A stretch of 64,000 nt of DNA from Neurospora crassa OR74A (Eukaryota > Ascomycota > Sordariomycetes > Sordariales > Sordariaceae): positions 1,116,001 through 1,180,000 of the forward strand of contig NC_026503.1 in NCBI RefSeq assembly GCF_000182925.2, in the 5' to 3' direction. This document shows positions 1 to 11,303 of this stretch, piece by piece (the first letter of the stretch is position 1; every line of letters begins with the position of its first letter). Position numbers and translations under genes: made by a program. Under the pieces are notes generated by a model. That model saw only the letters and a program-made list of their open reading frames with translations, was not told where the DNA came from and made no database searches.

Positions 1-3000
1 CTCATATCTGCTGGAGGACTGGCGCCACTGCGTGACGCCTTAGCTGACGGATCATACAAGGCCTCGGAGAGTTTGACAAGTGCTTTCCTTTACCTCCTGG
101 ATGCGCCACAACGACGCAAATACCTTTGCGCCGGTAACGAGTTGGAAATCCTATTCACCGCGTTCACCGACGACCTCTCAACCAACGAGCGCATTCTCAA
201 GCAGAACTCTAGGGCTGTGGCATCGGCACTCAAGACATGGTCTGGGCTGATGACTTTGTCCATGTACAACTTTCGTGCGATCAAGTCCATGATTCACAGC
301 ATGGTCGTGAACACAGGACCAATACGAGAGACCATCCTCGATCTCCTCTACTCGTTGTTCCGTATCAAGTCCCCGGCGTGGGCTACCTCTTTTCTGGCCG
401 GTAGGCGACTCACCACTTATGGTAGAGTTACGAATCTCAGGTCTACGTCCACCAAAGGATCACATGGCGACTTTGATGATGATGGTGGCGAACAGGATTT
501 TGCTGAGCACTATACCGCACTATTGCTGGCCATCTTCGTCAAGTCTGGCGTGGTACAAGGCCTCCTAAGGCTGACCCAAGAACTTGACAATCCGCCTGTC
601 AAGCGGAAGGCAACCCTGCTTATAGGAGAGGTTCTCAAACTCGCAAGCCGCCTTCTCCCACCGTCTGTGAGTAGCAGTCTGCAGATGCTGCCAGAACTGT
701 TCAGCGCTGCCGCCAATCTTAAAGACGAGAAACATTTTATTGCTTCTGGAGTAGTATACCAAATAAGCAGCGTCAGCAAGACGCTCTACAGATCATCGCC
801 AACAACCTTCACCCCTTCGGTGGTACCATCGAGCAACTCTTTGGATCTGGGGATACTGGATGACCATCCCAAAAGCAACTCCGCCATCACATTTGATGAT
901 GCGACATTCCGACAGCTACTTGTTGATTCACACGTCCTAAGCAGCTCTAATTATGCCAAATGGAATTGGGACATAATATTGAGGGTAATCGAAGGGCCCC
1001 TGACAAGTGGAAAGCGGCTCGAAGAGGCCATAAAAGCATCCAAATTCATAAAGCGTATCATGAGTTTCTACCGCCCGTTCAAATACCGGTTCTCGGAGGT
1101 CAAGAGCACAAGAAACACGCAAAAGTACGTCAGAGTGGGATGCTCTCTCATGCATACTCTGTTACAAAGCCCCGAGGGCTGCAAATATCTCTCGGATAAC
1201 AAACTTCTCAGGCAGATTGCTGAATGTCTGGCACAATGTGACCCAACAAGCGGGTTGACAGCACAATATCCAATGTTTGCTCGGGATCGTCTCACAGATA
1301 CTTTGTGCGGAGGTTACTTTCCCATGCTTGGTATCCTTACCGGGGACCAGAAGGGCATTCAGATGCTCGATAGGTGGCGTATCTTCAACATGATGTATCG
1401 CATTGTTGACCTGAAACAACGGCCCGACATCATCAAGCTGATGCTTGCAAATTTCGACTACTCTCTACATGGCCACCCACGAGTGCTCCTTTCCAAGGCT
1501 CTAACGGCTGGGACGAAGGACATCCGGATCGACGCCACAAATGCCTTGCGCAAGTATGCCACGCGGCCAAGGATATCAACGCAGGGCCAGGAACCAAGTG
1601 ACTCCAAATGGGCCATTCAGCTCCTGGTAACCCAGCTGTATGACCCAGACATTGAAGTCTGTGCCACGGCTGTGAAAATTCTTGAGAAGGCCTGTAACAC
1701 CAAGAACAATCTCGAGTACATCGTCGAGTGTCGACCAGCGTTAGATCATCTAGGAGAGATAGGGGCTCCCCTTCTGTTGCGCTTTCTGTCGACCTCGATC
1801 GGCTACCACTATCTTGACGGCCTAGACTACATCAGCAACGAAATGGATGACTGGTTCCTTGGCCGCAACGATTCATACGTCAGCGTCATTGAGGCAAGCC
1901 TTGCCCGTTCCTTCCTAGAACACCAAGACGACCATACCAACCGCATCAGTGTCTTCGATGACGAGCAAGAAATCGAGGCGGACAGTCACGTTCCTCCACA
2001 TTTCTACCGCGAGCTCACCCGAACACAAGAAGGTTGCAAGCTTCTGAGGGAAAAGGGACACTTTGACGAGTTCGCGGCAACAATCCGCGAGTACGGTATG
2101 CAGTCAGATGATCCAGAGATGATCGTCAAAGTCAAGGGCTGTCTATGGGCGGTAGGCAATGTTGGTTCCATGGAGCTCGGCGCGCCATTCCTGGAGTCCT
2201 GCGACGTCGTAGAACAGATTGTTCATATTGCCCAAAACCACGAGGTGATGAGTCTTCGTGGCACGGCATTTTTTGTCCTCGGTCTCATCTCGCGTTCCGT
2301 CCACGGCCTAGAAATCCTCCTCGAGAACGGATGGGACGCCAACACCAATGTTCTCGGTAACTCACTAGGCTTCTGTATCCCCTCCGACCTCTCCAAACTC
2401 TTTTCTCTTAAACCGTGGCAGTACATCCCCGTAACGGCCATCCAGCTGCCCGACAGTCAAAAGACCGAGACCACCAAGCTTCCCGCCATCCCCTCTCGCC
2501 CGCGCTCACAGAGCTTAATCAACGCTATCAAGGAAGAAGAGGAGGAGAAGCAAAAGGCGGCGGCAGCAGCGACGCAAATGAGCTCCAAACCCGACAACAG
2601 CACTGCTACCCAGTCAGGAGGCAACCCACCGCCGGCCGAAGATTTGGCTCCCAGGAATGAACTCGATCCGGACCCGACGAACCAGCGCATCCTCGAGCTC
2701 ATCATCGACCTGGCCAACATGGTCCTCTACCGCCGCTCGCGCGCTGAGCTTCTGCAGATCAAAGCGACCAAGAAGGCTGCTGGCTTCAACCAGCCGCAGC
2801 TCTTCAGGAAGGTCATGAGTCTGCTCGAGTGCCACCACTACCGCCTGCAAGACCGGAGCATGATTGTCGGGTTATTCGATAAGTCTGTGATGCGAGTAGT
2901 CATCTTCGAGGAAGGTCAGACAACAAGCGGGGAGAGCGAGATGGAAATGGACATGGAAGAGGACGAGGACGGTGACGAAGACGAGGATTATGGTGATGCG

Positions 3001-3489
3001 ACCATGTCGGCCACAGGGATGAATTCCGTGAGGGAGGAGGTCGAAGAAGACGAAGTCCAACTCCGAGACGGGCGGCGACAAGAGAGTTCCGATGACATTA
3101 GGATGGGGATGAGTGAAGACGAGGACGAAGATGAAGAGGAGGAGGAGGAAAATGACGATGATGAGGATAAATCATCCCCTCCCGCCCTCAAAGAGCGAGA
3201 CCTCCACCGTCGCGGTGGTCAGCACGGTCATCTCCACCATGGCGGGCTGGAAGAAGCAAGAAGGAGGTATGCCATGAATCCGCCACCACGTGGTGTCGTC
3301 GGTGTACAGCAGGTTGGCGGAATCAGCGGTGGCGGCGGCGCTGTTGTTGGAAGCTTTGGGAGCTCGGGAGGTGGCTCAGGCTCGGTCTCAGGCTCGGTGG
3401 ACGAGCAACAGAGGACAGAACGACAAAGGAGTATAAGTGACCCGGCGGACTTAGAGAGGCATTCCATGATCAGAGGGCCGTTTAGGTAG
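1..3489 (+). CDS. Rictor/Ste16/Avo3-type TORC2 subunit, 5' partial
   Basis: This is the C-terminal 1162 residues of a Rictor family protein, the essential scaffold of TOR complex 2, which phosphorylates AGC kinases and controls actin and membrane homeostasis. The frame is open from base 1, so the gene starts outside the window and no start codon is assigned. Helical ARM-like repeats fill the first 800 residues. Recognisable Rictor blocks are NERILKQNSRAVASALKTW near the left edge, SPEGCKYLSDNKLL in the middle, and the conserved late block GCLWAVGNVGS followed by LRGTAFFVLGLISRS and LGNSLGFCIPSDLSKLF. The last 230 residues are low complexity: acidic Glu/Asp runs, then a Gly/Ser-rich tail. No intron is visible in this part. 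The family is clear; the tail is not conserved and carries no assignable function. The next gene converges on it 2.6 kb away. Confidence 0.93.
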   Translation, partial: LISAGGLAPLRDALADGSYKASESLTSAFLYLLDAPQRRKYLCAGNELEILFTAFTDDLSTNERILKQNSRAVASALKTWSGLMTLSMYNFRAIKSMIHSMVVNTGPIRETILDLLYSLFRIKSPAWATSFLAGRRLTTYGRVTNLRSTSTKGSHGDFDDDGGEQDFAEHYTALLLAIFVKSGVVQGLLRLTQELDNPPVKRKATLLIGEVLKLASRLLPPSVSSSLQMLPELFSAAANLKDEKHFIASGVVYQISSVSKTLYRSSPTTFTPSVVPSSNSLDLGILDDHPKSNSAITFDDATFRQLLVDSHVLSSSNYAKWNWDIILRVIEGPLTSGKRLEEAIKASKFIKRIMSFYRPFKYRFSEVKSTRNTQKYVRVGCSLMHTLLQSPEGCKYLSDNKLLRQIAECLAQCDPTSGLTAQYPMFARDRLTDTLCGGYFPMLGILTGDQKGIQMLDRWRIFNMMYRIVDLKQRPDIIKLMLANFDYSLHGHPRVLLSKALTAGTKDIRIDATNALRKYATRPRISTQGQEPSDSKWAIQLLVTQLYDPDIEVCATAVKILEKACNTKNNLEYIVECRPALDHLGEIGAPLLLRFLSTSIGYHYLDGLDYISNEMDDWFLGRNDSYVSVIEASLARSFLEHQDDHTNRISVFDDEQEIEADSHVPPHFYRELTRTQEGCKLLREKGHFDEFAATIREYGMQSDDPEMIVKVKGCLWAVGNVGSMELGAPFLESCDVVEQIVHIAQNHEVMSLRGTAFFVLGLISRSVHGLEILLENGWDANTNVLGNSLGFCIPSDLSKLFSLKPWQYIPVTAIQLPDSQKTETTKLPAIPSRPRSQSLINAIKEEEEEKQKAAAAATQMSSKPDNSTATQSGGNPPPAEDLAPRNELDPDPTNQRILELIIDLANMVLYRRSRAELLQIKATKKAAGFNQPQLFRKVMSLLECHHYRLQDRSMIVGLFDKSVMRVVIFEEGQTTSGESEMEMDMEEDEDGDEDEDYGDATMSATGMNSVREEVEEDEVQLRDGRRQESSDDIRMGMSEDEDEDEEEEEENDDDEDKSSPPALKERDLHRRGGQHGHLHHGGLEEARRRYAMNPPPRGVVGVQQVGGISGGGGAVVGSFGSSGGGSGSVSGSVDEQQRTERQRSISDPADLERHSMIRGPFR

Positions 3490-6092
3490 CGTGGCGGCTG
3501 TAAGGCGGTGATCGCGGTGGGTGGATGCTTTTTTGTTCCAGAGTTGGTGTCGTTTTTTTCAGGATATATAACCCTTCGGCGGTCGCGTGAGCATTGGAAG
3601 GAGGTCGGTCGGTCGGTCGGTCGGTCGGTCGGGCTGGACTGGGCAGGCAGGCAGGCAGTCAGGCGTAGAGGATATGCAATATTCTCAACGTCTTCCTTAT
3701 CACGCTGGTGTTCATCTTGGCTCTCTATATACAAAGCTAGCTAGATGAACGATATACAGAAGAAATTGGGGGCATGTGAGCGGATGAGGTGTCAGCGGCC
3801 GGTCGGTCGGTCGCTTGGTTGGTTGGTGTTTGTAGAGCGGATGGAGCATATATGGATGGGGTTCCTACACTACATAGCGAAGCTGTGATCTGGTGTTTTC
3901 TAATCTGGATTTTGTCTTCTCTCTTGCATCATGATGAATTCATTCTGAGTGCGACATTAGTGGCGTTCTTGTTTTTTTTCTCGTTGCGATGGGCTGGTCG
4001 GTGAGTTGATTTTCTTCTGCTATGTATGCGTATGTGGGCGAGGCAATATGGCTTTTTGCAGGATGGACATCTAGAATAAAGTTGGTATGACAGACTCGAC
4101 ATCATTCTGTTTTAGTTTTTCATGTTCAGATAGAGAATAGAACAAGCTTCGTCGAGCGTGGGCGTGTTGGTGGCCTTCTTATGGTAGTTGTTGCATGTTT
4201 TCTGACTTGTTCAACGGTCCGGTGATTTTCTGGGTTGGGTTTACAGCATGAGGCAGGTCAGATTGGTGAAGTGAAGGGCACGCAGTCTCACGGGCTTCGC
4301 ACCTTGAGCCCCCTGAGTTTGACATCCCCTCAGTCACACAAGTCGAAATCCGGATCACCGCTACAACTCTTCAAGACATGATGGTAAGCATCGCGTTTCT
4401 CTGGCATGAGCTCGCACTGTTTACTGTCTCTCGTCATCCCACACGGTACTAATTAAAGAGACGGGACCCTGAGATTTCTCGAAACAAAGTGATTTTCTCT
4501 CTTTCTAATCGCACACTGCCGAGCTAGATGACCTAAGCTGACTAAGGTATCAATGGGAGGAGGATTATAGCGGTAGTGTTGGTTGGTGGTTGATAGTTAG
4601 AGTACAGAGGAGAAAGTAGGAAGAATTAAGAGGGGTTTGCCCTTCTTTTGCCAAAGCCAAAGCTTTGTGCAAGATCAGAAGAGATAAAGCGGTTCCAGAA
4701 CTGATCAGGTTTCCCAGGTCTTCTTCCCAAACACAAGGTTGCGGATGCTGGCTTGCGTGCGTGCGTGTATGTTGTGTCAGATTACACTGTACATTGTTGT
4801 TGTATGTTGTTTCCCCTTCTCCTCTTCACATTGATTGGTGTGCTCTCCCTCTCCTCTTCTATCCTCTCTCCTCTCTACCTTTCCCAAGTCCTCCTTTGAA
4901 CATCCTCGCCTCTTAGATATCGCCATAGCTCGGTTTGAATCCGGCGCTTTGGTTGTTTCCCTCCTCTTCCTGCTCCCCGTTTCGGTCCATGTCCGCGTCT
5001 CCTTGCCTTTTCTTAGCAAAGAAGGGTCATGACATGAGCTAGGAAGAGTTGTTGCAAAGTACCGATCCTCCAAAAAAGCCAGATGATGATAACTGAATAT
5101 AAGACAGACAGCAAACTGCGTGACAACAACCTCATTCAAACGTGCCTTCACCACTTGATAATCCCCATTCACCCAAATATCGCCCCCTGTTCTACCCCTT
5201 TCCCACAACACCCCAAGCCGGTATCTGTTCTCCTGGTAGAGAGCTAAAAAGGACAAAAAGCCCATTTGGGCCGTGATATGACGTATAACAGGCCATATAG
5301 CAGCAGACAGGATCAACTCAAACCCGCTGTAGCCCGCACCCGGTACGCCAAGTATGATGTTAGGCCATTAACCTACACTTTTGATGCGAGTAAGAAAACA
5401 TAAATGCATAATAATAAAAATGACTGGGAAGACCATTCACTTCCCGCGTGTACGTTGTTGCAAAGAATCCCTATACCTGACAGGTTCGGGCGAGGCAATT
5501 GGGGAGAAAAAAAAGCAAAAAAAAGAAAAAATACAAAAATAGGTAGACCGTTAGGTATTCGAGGACAGAAGCCAAAAAAAAAACCGTATTCCATTTTGAC
5601 CTCCCTGCACCCACACCAGCCTAACAGCCGCACTCTCCAACCTCCCTTTATGACGCCGATTGTGTAGTACGTGATAGCCGTGTTATGCCAATGTAAAATG
5701 TGAATCCTGTCGCTCTGGTACTGACAGAGTGCGAGCAAACGGCAGAATAGCAAGGGTGATGAGACATGAAGAGAAGGGAAATCGTAAAAGACATGATGAG
5801 TGCTCAAACCCTCTAATAAGGGGAGCTCGATCATAACAGTCATTTTTAACCACTCTTTCAGTTCTACAAAAGAACAAAGGGTGTGAAGCGTGTATCGTCA
5901 TCATCACTCCTCGTTATCGCTCTGGGCTGCAAATGGATTGGCCTACGATCGGCGTTCTTCTTGCTGTTGTCGCGGCTCTTCGTTCTTGCCGGTCGGTTGT
6001 GATGGCGTACTGTGTCGGGCTCGAGGAGGCGGGTTGCCTGGGGTGACCGACTGAGGACCGGCGTGCGTCTGATGTGATGACGGTCCTTCGCA
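3490..6092. other. Convergent intergenic region with simple repeats
   Basis: This stretch lies between the 3' ends of the Rictor and FAR1-domain genes. I see no convincing gene. A GGTC tetranucleotide tract runs from 3603 to 3632, followed by a GGCA tract at about 3642-3658, and a shorter GGTC tract lies near 3802-3815. ORFs of 156 and 179 codons on the minus strand (4777-5316 and 5373-5843) lack family resemblance and look like chance. Confidence 0.6.
3603..3658. repeat. GGTC and GGCA tetranucleotide microsatellites
   Basis: About seven and a half GGTC units are followed, after a short spacer, by about four GGCA units. They lie in the 3' flank of the Rictor gene and match no coding frame with other support. 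Confidence 0.85.
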
Positions 6093-7112
6093 CTACGTAG
6101 AAACCATCATTTGATTCATAGCCAGGCGGCCTGTGTCGTCGTCCATCATGGGCAGGCCGTCCATCGGGTTGCCGCGCTGCTCCATGGCGTTCATTCGAGC
6201 TTCCATACTGTTCAACCGAGTGTCAACAATGTGGCCGCCGCTCATACCACCGTTCGTCATGGGCCCATTACCAAGATTTCCGCCTCCCATATTAGCCGTA
6301 GGCATGCTCGGGGTGCCCATCGAGGGCACGCCGTTGCCTCCAAGCATCGATGGGCGGCCACTTTCTATCGCGTCAAGCCGCTTCTCCATGTTGTCGATTC
6401 GCGCCAGAATGGTAGAGACATTGGCCTCTAGCCTCTGAAAGCTCGTAGTCTGATCGTGCTGCAACCGGTCAATTTTGTTGGTGATGCTGCGGATGCTTTG
6501 TGCGATGGGGGTGTTTTCCTGTCCTGGCACAGCGGCGGGTATACGCGGCTCATGATTGTGACGAGCCTCCTGAACTGCAAATCGCCACTGGTTACCGAGA
6601 TTGACTTCACAAACCGCCTTCGCGCGCCAGGGGCAGTCAACCTTGCGAGTGCTGGGGTTGCGCTTCTTCGCGGTGCTGCTGTACTTGACGCCGCCGCGGT
6701 CACAAACGAGGTCGTAACGCGTCGGTTTTCCCTCGCGGTAGTTGCTGGCACGCAGCTTGACAACTCCGTAACCCTGATCCTTGGCAACCTTTTGAACCGA
6801 GGCCAGCAAATCCTCAAAGGTGCGATAGATACCCTCGGGTGGCGGGGCCAACGCGGGCGCGGGTGAAGGGGGCGGCATTGTGGACTGCGCGGTCGAGTTC
6901 GCCACGGGTTGCGTCCACCCGGACAGGTTGTTGTAGCCGGCGCTGGAGGTGGCCACGGTGACAGGGGAAGGGGATGAGTCGTTGGGAGCGGAGTGGTTGG
7001 GGTACGTGTTGAAATTGACGCGATCCGTAGTACTCGACGGGGCAACAGACGTACGCTGCTGCTGCTGCTGTTGCTGCTGTTGGGCCTGTTGGGCCTGCTG
7101 CTGCTGCTGTAC

Positions 7113-7145
<33 letters not shown>

Positions 7146-7760
7146 TTGCTGTGCGTGGTGCTGAAGCTGGAGCTGCTGATGCTGGGAACGCTGCTGATGG
7201 TGTTGCTGATGGCTGGCACCGTTATCGCCGGTCAGGTTGCTGAGCGAGGTGAGGCCGGAGTTGTCGGGCTGGGGGGCGGGAGCGAGAGACGACGAAGGCG
7301 GATCAGCGTACTGTTGGTGTTGAGGAGCGTTGTAGCCGTTCATCAAGCCGTCAGGGTCGGCCGGGACCTGGTGGGATCTGGTGTCAAGCTGTTGCGATGC
7401 AAAGGTGGGAGGTTGAGCAGACACCGTGTCGGGGTGGGCGCGCACGGCCTGCGGATGCTGGTGCTGGTGCTGGTGCTGCACCTGGACCTGCTGGTGATGG
7501 GCTTGGTGTGGGTGAGCACCGGGGTGTGGCTGCTGGACCTGGTGGGTTTGGTGGGCGTGCTGCGAGTGCTGAGGGACACCGTGCTGCACAGTGTGCTGGT
7601 GCTGGCTCTGGACGGGGTGCTGGCCCCAACCTTGGCTCACCGGGACTACTCCAGGGCCCTGTGCGGCAGCAGCAGCGCTGGCACCATTTCCGGCGTCAGG
7701 GACGCGGGTCGTGCGAGAGGGGCGCTTGCGCGAGCGTTGTGGCTGGGCGTGGGCTTCCAT
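6093..7760 (-). CDS. Gln-rich FAR1-type zinc DNA-binding domain protein
   Basis: Single-exon gene of 555 residues. The chosen start (MEAHAQPQRSRKRPSR, at 7760) puts a basic stretch at the N-terminus; the frame is open upstream to 7979, but that extension looks like translated 5' UTR. Residues about 20-300 are low complexity, rich in His and Gln, with long poly-Gln runs from CAG/CAA (7055-7170). Residues about 310-405 form a FAR1/WRKY-GCM1-like zinc domain: TFEDLLASVQKVAKDQGYGV, then Cys in DLVCDRGG, Cys in VDCPWRA, and a closing HNH. A coiled coil follows (about 420-465, DRLQHDQTTSFQRLEANVST). FAR1 domains derive from Mutator-like transposases, and no transposase core is present here, so a host DNA-binding regulator is likely. 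Target genes cannot be read from the sequence. Confidence 0.8.
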
Positions 7761-9876
7761 TGGCGACAGACAGACAGCAGCGACGGGCGGGCTGTCTTTT
7801 TGTCCAGCACGAGAAGACGAAAAGAAAGTAAGCAGGACGGCTGGTATAGAGGTACGGCACAGACTATGCGTGACGGGGGGGACGCGAGAGCGAGGGACTG
7901 CCGTGGATCTCCGTACAGGTTGTACGCACTGGAACGGAACAGGAAGCAGAGCGCGCGGGCGGGCAGATGGAAAGGACAAGCTGCTGCCGTGGTGCTGCTA
8001 CTGCTGCTGCTGCTGCTGCTGAGTGGTCTGGTGGTGGTGCTAGGTGCAGTGAGATGAGAGCAATGGAAAGGTTGTTGGTGCTGTCTGTGGTGACCAAGCC
8101 AGGCCAGTCGCAGCCAGTGGAGGGATACTGTGTGCAGTTGGGGTCGTGCTTGGTGCTTGGGGGGACAGGTCCGTGGTAGGCGAGTGGGCGGGCAGGTGGG
8201 ATGAGCGACAGGTAAAAGTAGTACTGTGTGTAGCACTCACAGTGGGCAGACTTGGACGATTCCTTGGTTGCGAGACTTCTTAGTTGCAAGACAAGTTGAA
8301 CTTGGTCGAGACCTAGAGGCAAGGTATGACTTGAGCGAACTGAAGCCAGAACCACTACTTGCAAAGATAGACCGCAGCCCGTCTCTTTCTTGGATGCGTC
8401 GTCGAGTGCCTCGATTCGATGCCGGGGCCTTTTTGCCTTGCTGGAGATCAACGTCGTGCACTCGGATGAAGGTCGTTCCGTCTCGGACGCTTTTAACGGC
8501 CTAGACTTAGCTGTCTGTTTGTGAACCACGCCCCGGTAATGTCTGAAAATTTGATGAGCAAAGTTTGATTGAGAAGAAGGTGGCTTGCCCTCGCTCCTCT
8601 TTCCCATGGAAGTTTCCCTCCGGTTATTTGCTAGCACAACAAGGCAATTCCGCGAAAAATTCATCCATATGAGCTTGGGCCACCTCTGGGATGGGATCCC
8701 ACGCAGTGAGAAGGAACGTTCCCGTACCAACCTATTGCCCGCCCTCCACCACACACGCACTCCTGCCAAACCCACAGCGCGCGCACCCTCTTGGCCTTTT
8801 GGCCCCCCCGGCAAGCCCAGCCAAATGCATCCAAGCCGGATCACTAGCTCGCTCCAGGCGCAAGGAAAACAAAGCCTGGGCCCGCACACCGGGGCCTTGG
8901 TGCTTTGTACCTGTAGAGGTACCTTTCCCATCTCAACCTAAATGTCCACCTCTTGCCAGAGACACCCGTTCGTCACCACCCGACAACCGACACACCCCCT
9001 TCCCTTTTCCAAGCTCGGCCCTTCCCTCTGTCTTGCGCTTCCCGCACCGACTCTCCAAAAGGGTACGCCCCTCTTCCGTCTACACTATCGATCCATCAGC
9101 CACGACTTTGCACCAATCCAGAGCTCTGGACATCACACCGCATCCCTCCCTTTTCTTTGTTTCTTCTCGCTTTCTCCGTCCGGCCAGACCCCCCCCCCCT
9201 CTCTTCCCACGCAGCACGCGATTCAATCATTCAACGACAGCTGCTCGTGAATTGCCTAGGTACCTAGAAGTAGTACCGCTACACGGGGCGCCTACGCAGT
9301 ACGCTACACTATCCTACCTTGCGCACCAGGCCGTAGCCCCCGAGACCACCTCAGCCAAGCCGCGTGCCTTTCCTGGTGATTCCGCATCCATTCTCCTTCC
9401 TTGCTCAACACCCTGGTCCCTGTCGAGGTTCCCGTTTCCTGGTCGAGCTGACGTTCAACAACCGTCCCGCCTGGCGATAACAACGACTGGTTCAAGGGCC
9501 TGATATCCATTCCCACCATCGCTCGGGACCGACTGCGACTTGTCAATCTCTGCCCCACCTGACATATCCCGTCCGTATCGGTGACTGCTGTCTCCGTTAT
9601 TAGCTTCGCAGCCCCCCTCCAACTGCGCCTGGGCTGTGAGAGTTGGCCTCGGAGTGTCGTTGCGGTGCCCTGTGATTCAACAGAGGACCGGATGCGGAAC
9701 TGGATCGCCATTGCATTTGGCATTCCATGTTGTTTCGCCGTCTTCCCCCTCTGGATTATCACGCCTGCTGTCACGCTGTGCTTCGCTACGCGTTCTAGAA
9801 CCTTGCGGTCCGAGCTGCTTGCACCCCCAAGGACCCGTCGCTGTGCCAGCACAGGAGCGCATCCTCGATAGCCGCC
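7761..9876. other. Divergent promoter region
   Basis: This region separates the FAR1-domain gene (-) from the small gene at 9877 (+). It contains a CTG/CAG run at about 7996-8023, pyrimidine-rich plus-strand sequence at 8940-9240 typical of fungal promoters and 5' UTRs, and two copies of the palindrome AGGTACCT (8917-8924 and 9258-9265). Overlapping ORFs in several frames reflect biased composition. I see no gene that I can support. Confidence 0.6.
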
Positions 9877-10427
9877 ATGGCAAACAACCACACGCAAACG
9901 CCCAAAGATGCTAGTTTCCAGGAAGAGGAGCGTCTCGAGGATGCGCTCGACTACCTGAACGAGCTGCACGTGCAGGCAAGTCAGAGACATACCGGTTATC
10001 GTCCCCTCCATGGATCCTATTCTAACTCGCCATCTTTGGGCCAACAGCTTCAGCGTCTTCGGTCTGCCATACCGCGCATGTTTCACCCCATGGCCGTGAA
10101 GTCATCCACACGTAAGTGCTATCTTCCGCCCGATGGGCAAACACATCCGGACACCCATAGCCCTATCCGGGGCATTTCGCATAGCTAACATTGTCACTAG
10201 CCCAGAATACATTCGCCGCATTTTCGGATGCGGTGCAAGACACGGGGAAGGAAATTCGCCAGTTCAAAGACACTATGTTAAGCAGCGAGAGCGAAAAGGT
10301 CTTCAACATGGCCAACGAAAGCCGGCGAGCAAATCCCATGGGAATCAAGCCATGGAGAGCTAGGGACGATCCCGAATGGACGACGAGAAAGAGGAGAAAG
10401 CTGGACAACGGGCTCAAGCAGTCTTGA
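9877..10427 (+). CDS. Small helical protein, function unknown; probable GC-AG intron
   Basis: I do not recognise this family. The model has exons 9877-9975, 10048-10111 and 10201-10427, giving 129 residues. The second intron (10112-10200) is canonical: GTAAGT donor, GCTAAC branch point, CACTAG acceptor. The first (9976-10047) has donor CAG|GCAAGT, branch TCTAAC and acceptor CAACAG, a textbook GC-AG intron. It is 72 nt long and has no in-frame stop, so retention would give 153 residues. Removal joins LNELHVQ to LQRLRSAIPRMF and makes one continuous amphipathic helix, which favours splicing. The C-terminus is basic (TRKRRKLDNGLKQS) and resembles a nuclear signal. Start choice: first ATG of the frame, in context gccATGGca. 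Confidence 0.72.
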
Positions 10428-11303
10428 CGAAGAACGATGGACCACGACACCAGCATATACATGCTTTTTGACTCATAAATTTTCCTTGATAAGGGCTGGG
10501 ATTGGCTTCTGGAGTATGGGATTGGCGCCGGGAGTTAGGGTCGGTTTGGGAAGACATGATTGCGATTCTAGTGGGCTGCTCTGGTAATACCCAACGAGTT
10601 ATCAAGTAACAGCATAAAGGGATTTCTGGGCGCACAGTTCTTGCATGGGAATAGTTGGCTGCGTTCATATCACCTGGAAGGATGCAGTGAAAACTGAAGC
10701 GGTCTGAGAAGCAAAGTTACGATTGCGATTGGTCGTTATCTCACATGTCGATCGAGGCAAACATTTGCTAGTCACTAATAAACGGAGGGGAGGATGCGAA
10801 GTGGTACGTTCTTACATTGGTGTGCAAAGAAAACTGGCATGGCTGACGTTGATAATGCGGTAATGCTGGCTGATGCCAAGACAGATTTAGTAGAGCCAGC
10901 GCTGTCGTTGAAGGTTCACATTCACAAACTATCGATTCCTCGTTGTCACCATGTCTTGCAACAAAGGGGTGACGTGACAGCTGGTGCGTGCTCAAGTTGA
11001 TAGTTGAAGGTGGACAGTGCACCCTGGCAGCTGGCTTCGTTCGTTTTAAGCGGCCTTTAGCCTTGTCCGGTGCTCATCCACAAAATGGCTGAGAGCTAGA
11101 GCACCAGCCACATCATTACTTAAGCAGGATTAGCCAACTTTCGCGGACGGCACTGGGCGGCAGCACCGCGCACTGGGGCTGGGTGGGGCTTGCGCTGGGC
11201 GCCCGCACAGAAATTTCCTAACCACCAATCTTCAAAATTCATCCACTTCGCAGTCGTGAGCGATAGTTTTGCAGCATCGAAACTCGACAGCAACACCGCA
11301 GCA
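10428..11303. other. Intergenic region upstream of eL34
   Basis: I see no gene or structured RNA here. It serves as the 3' flank of the small gene and the promoter of the eL34 gene. Short ORFs on both strands lack support. Confidence 0.6.

Noticed and set aside
4925-4950. B-box-like GGTTTGAATCC suggesting a tRNA
   Set aside because: The flanking bases do not form a T stem, and no A box or acceptor stem lies at the right distance.
4777-5843. Two minus-strand ORFs of 179 and 156 codons between Rictor and FAR1 genes
   Set aside because: No domain, no plausible splice partners and no biased codon use were visible.
6993-8057. 354-codon plus-strand frame over the FAR1-domain gene
   Set aside because: It is Leu-rich because CAG/CAA repeats read as CTG/TTG on the other strand; the minus-strand product has a recognisable domain.
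8585-9503. Overlapping plus-strand ORFs up to 270 codons
   Set aside because: Three frames are open together in C/T-rich sequence, typical of a promoter/leader; no family resemblance.
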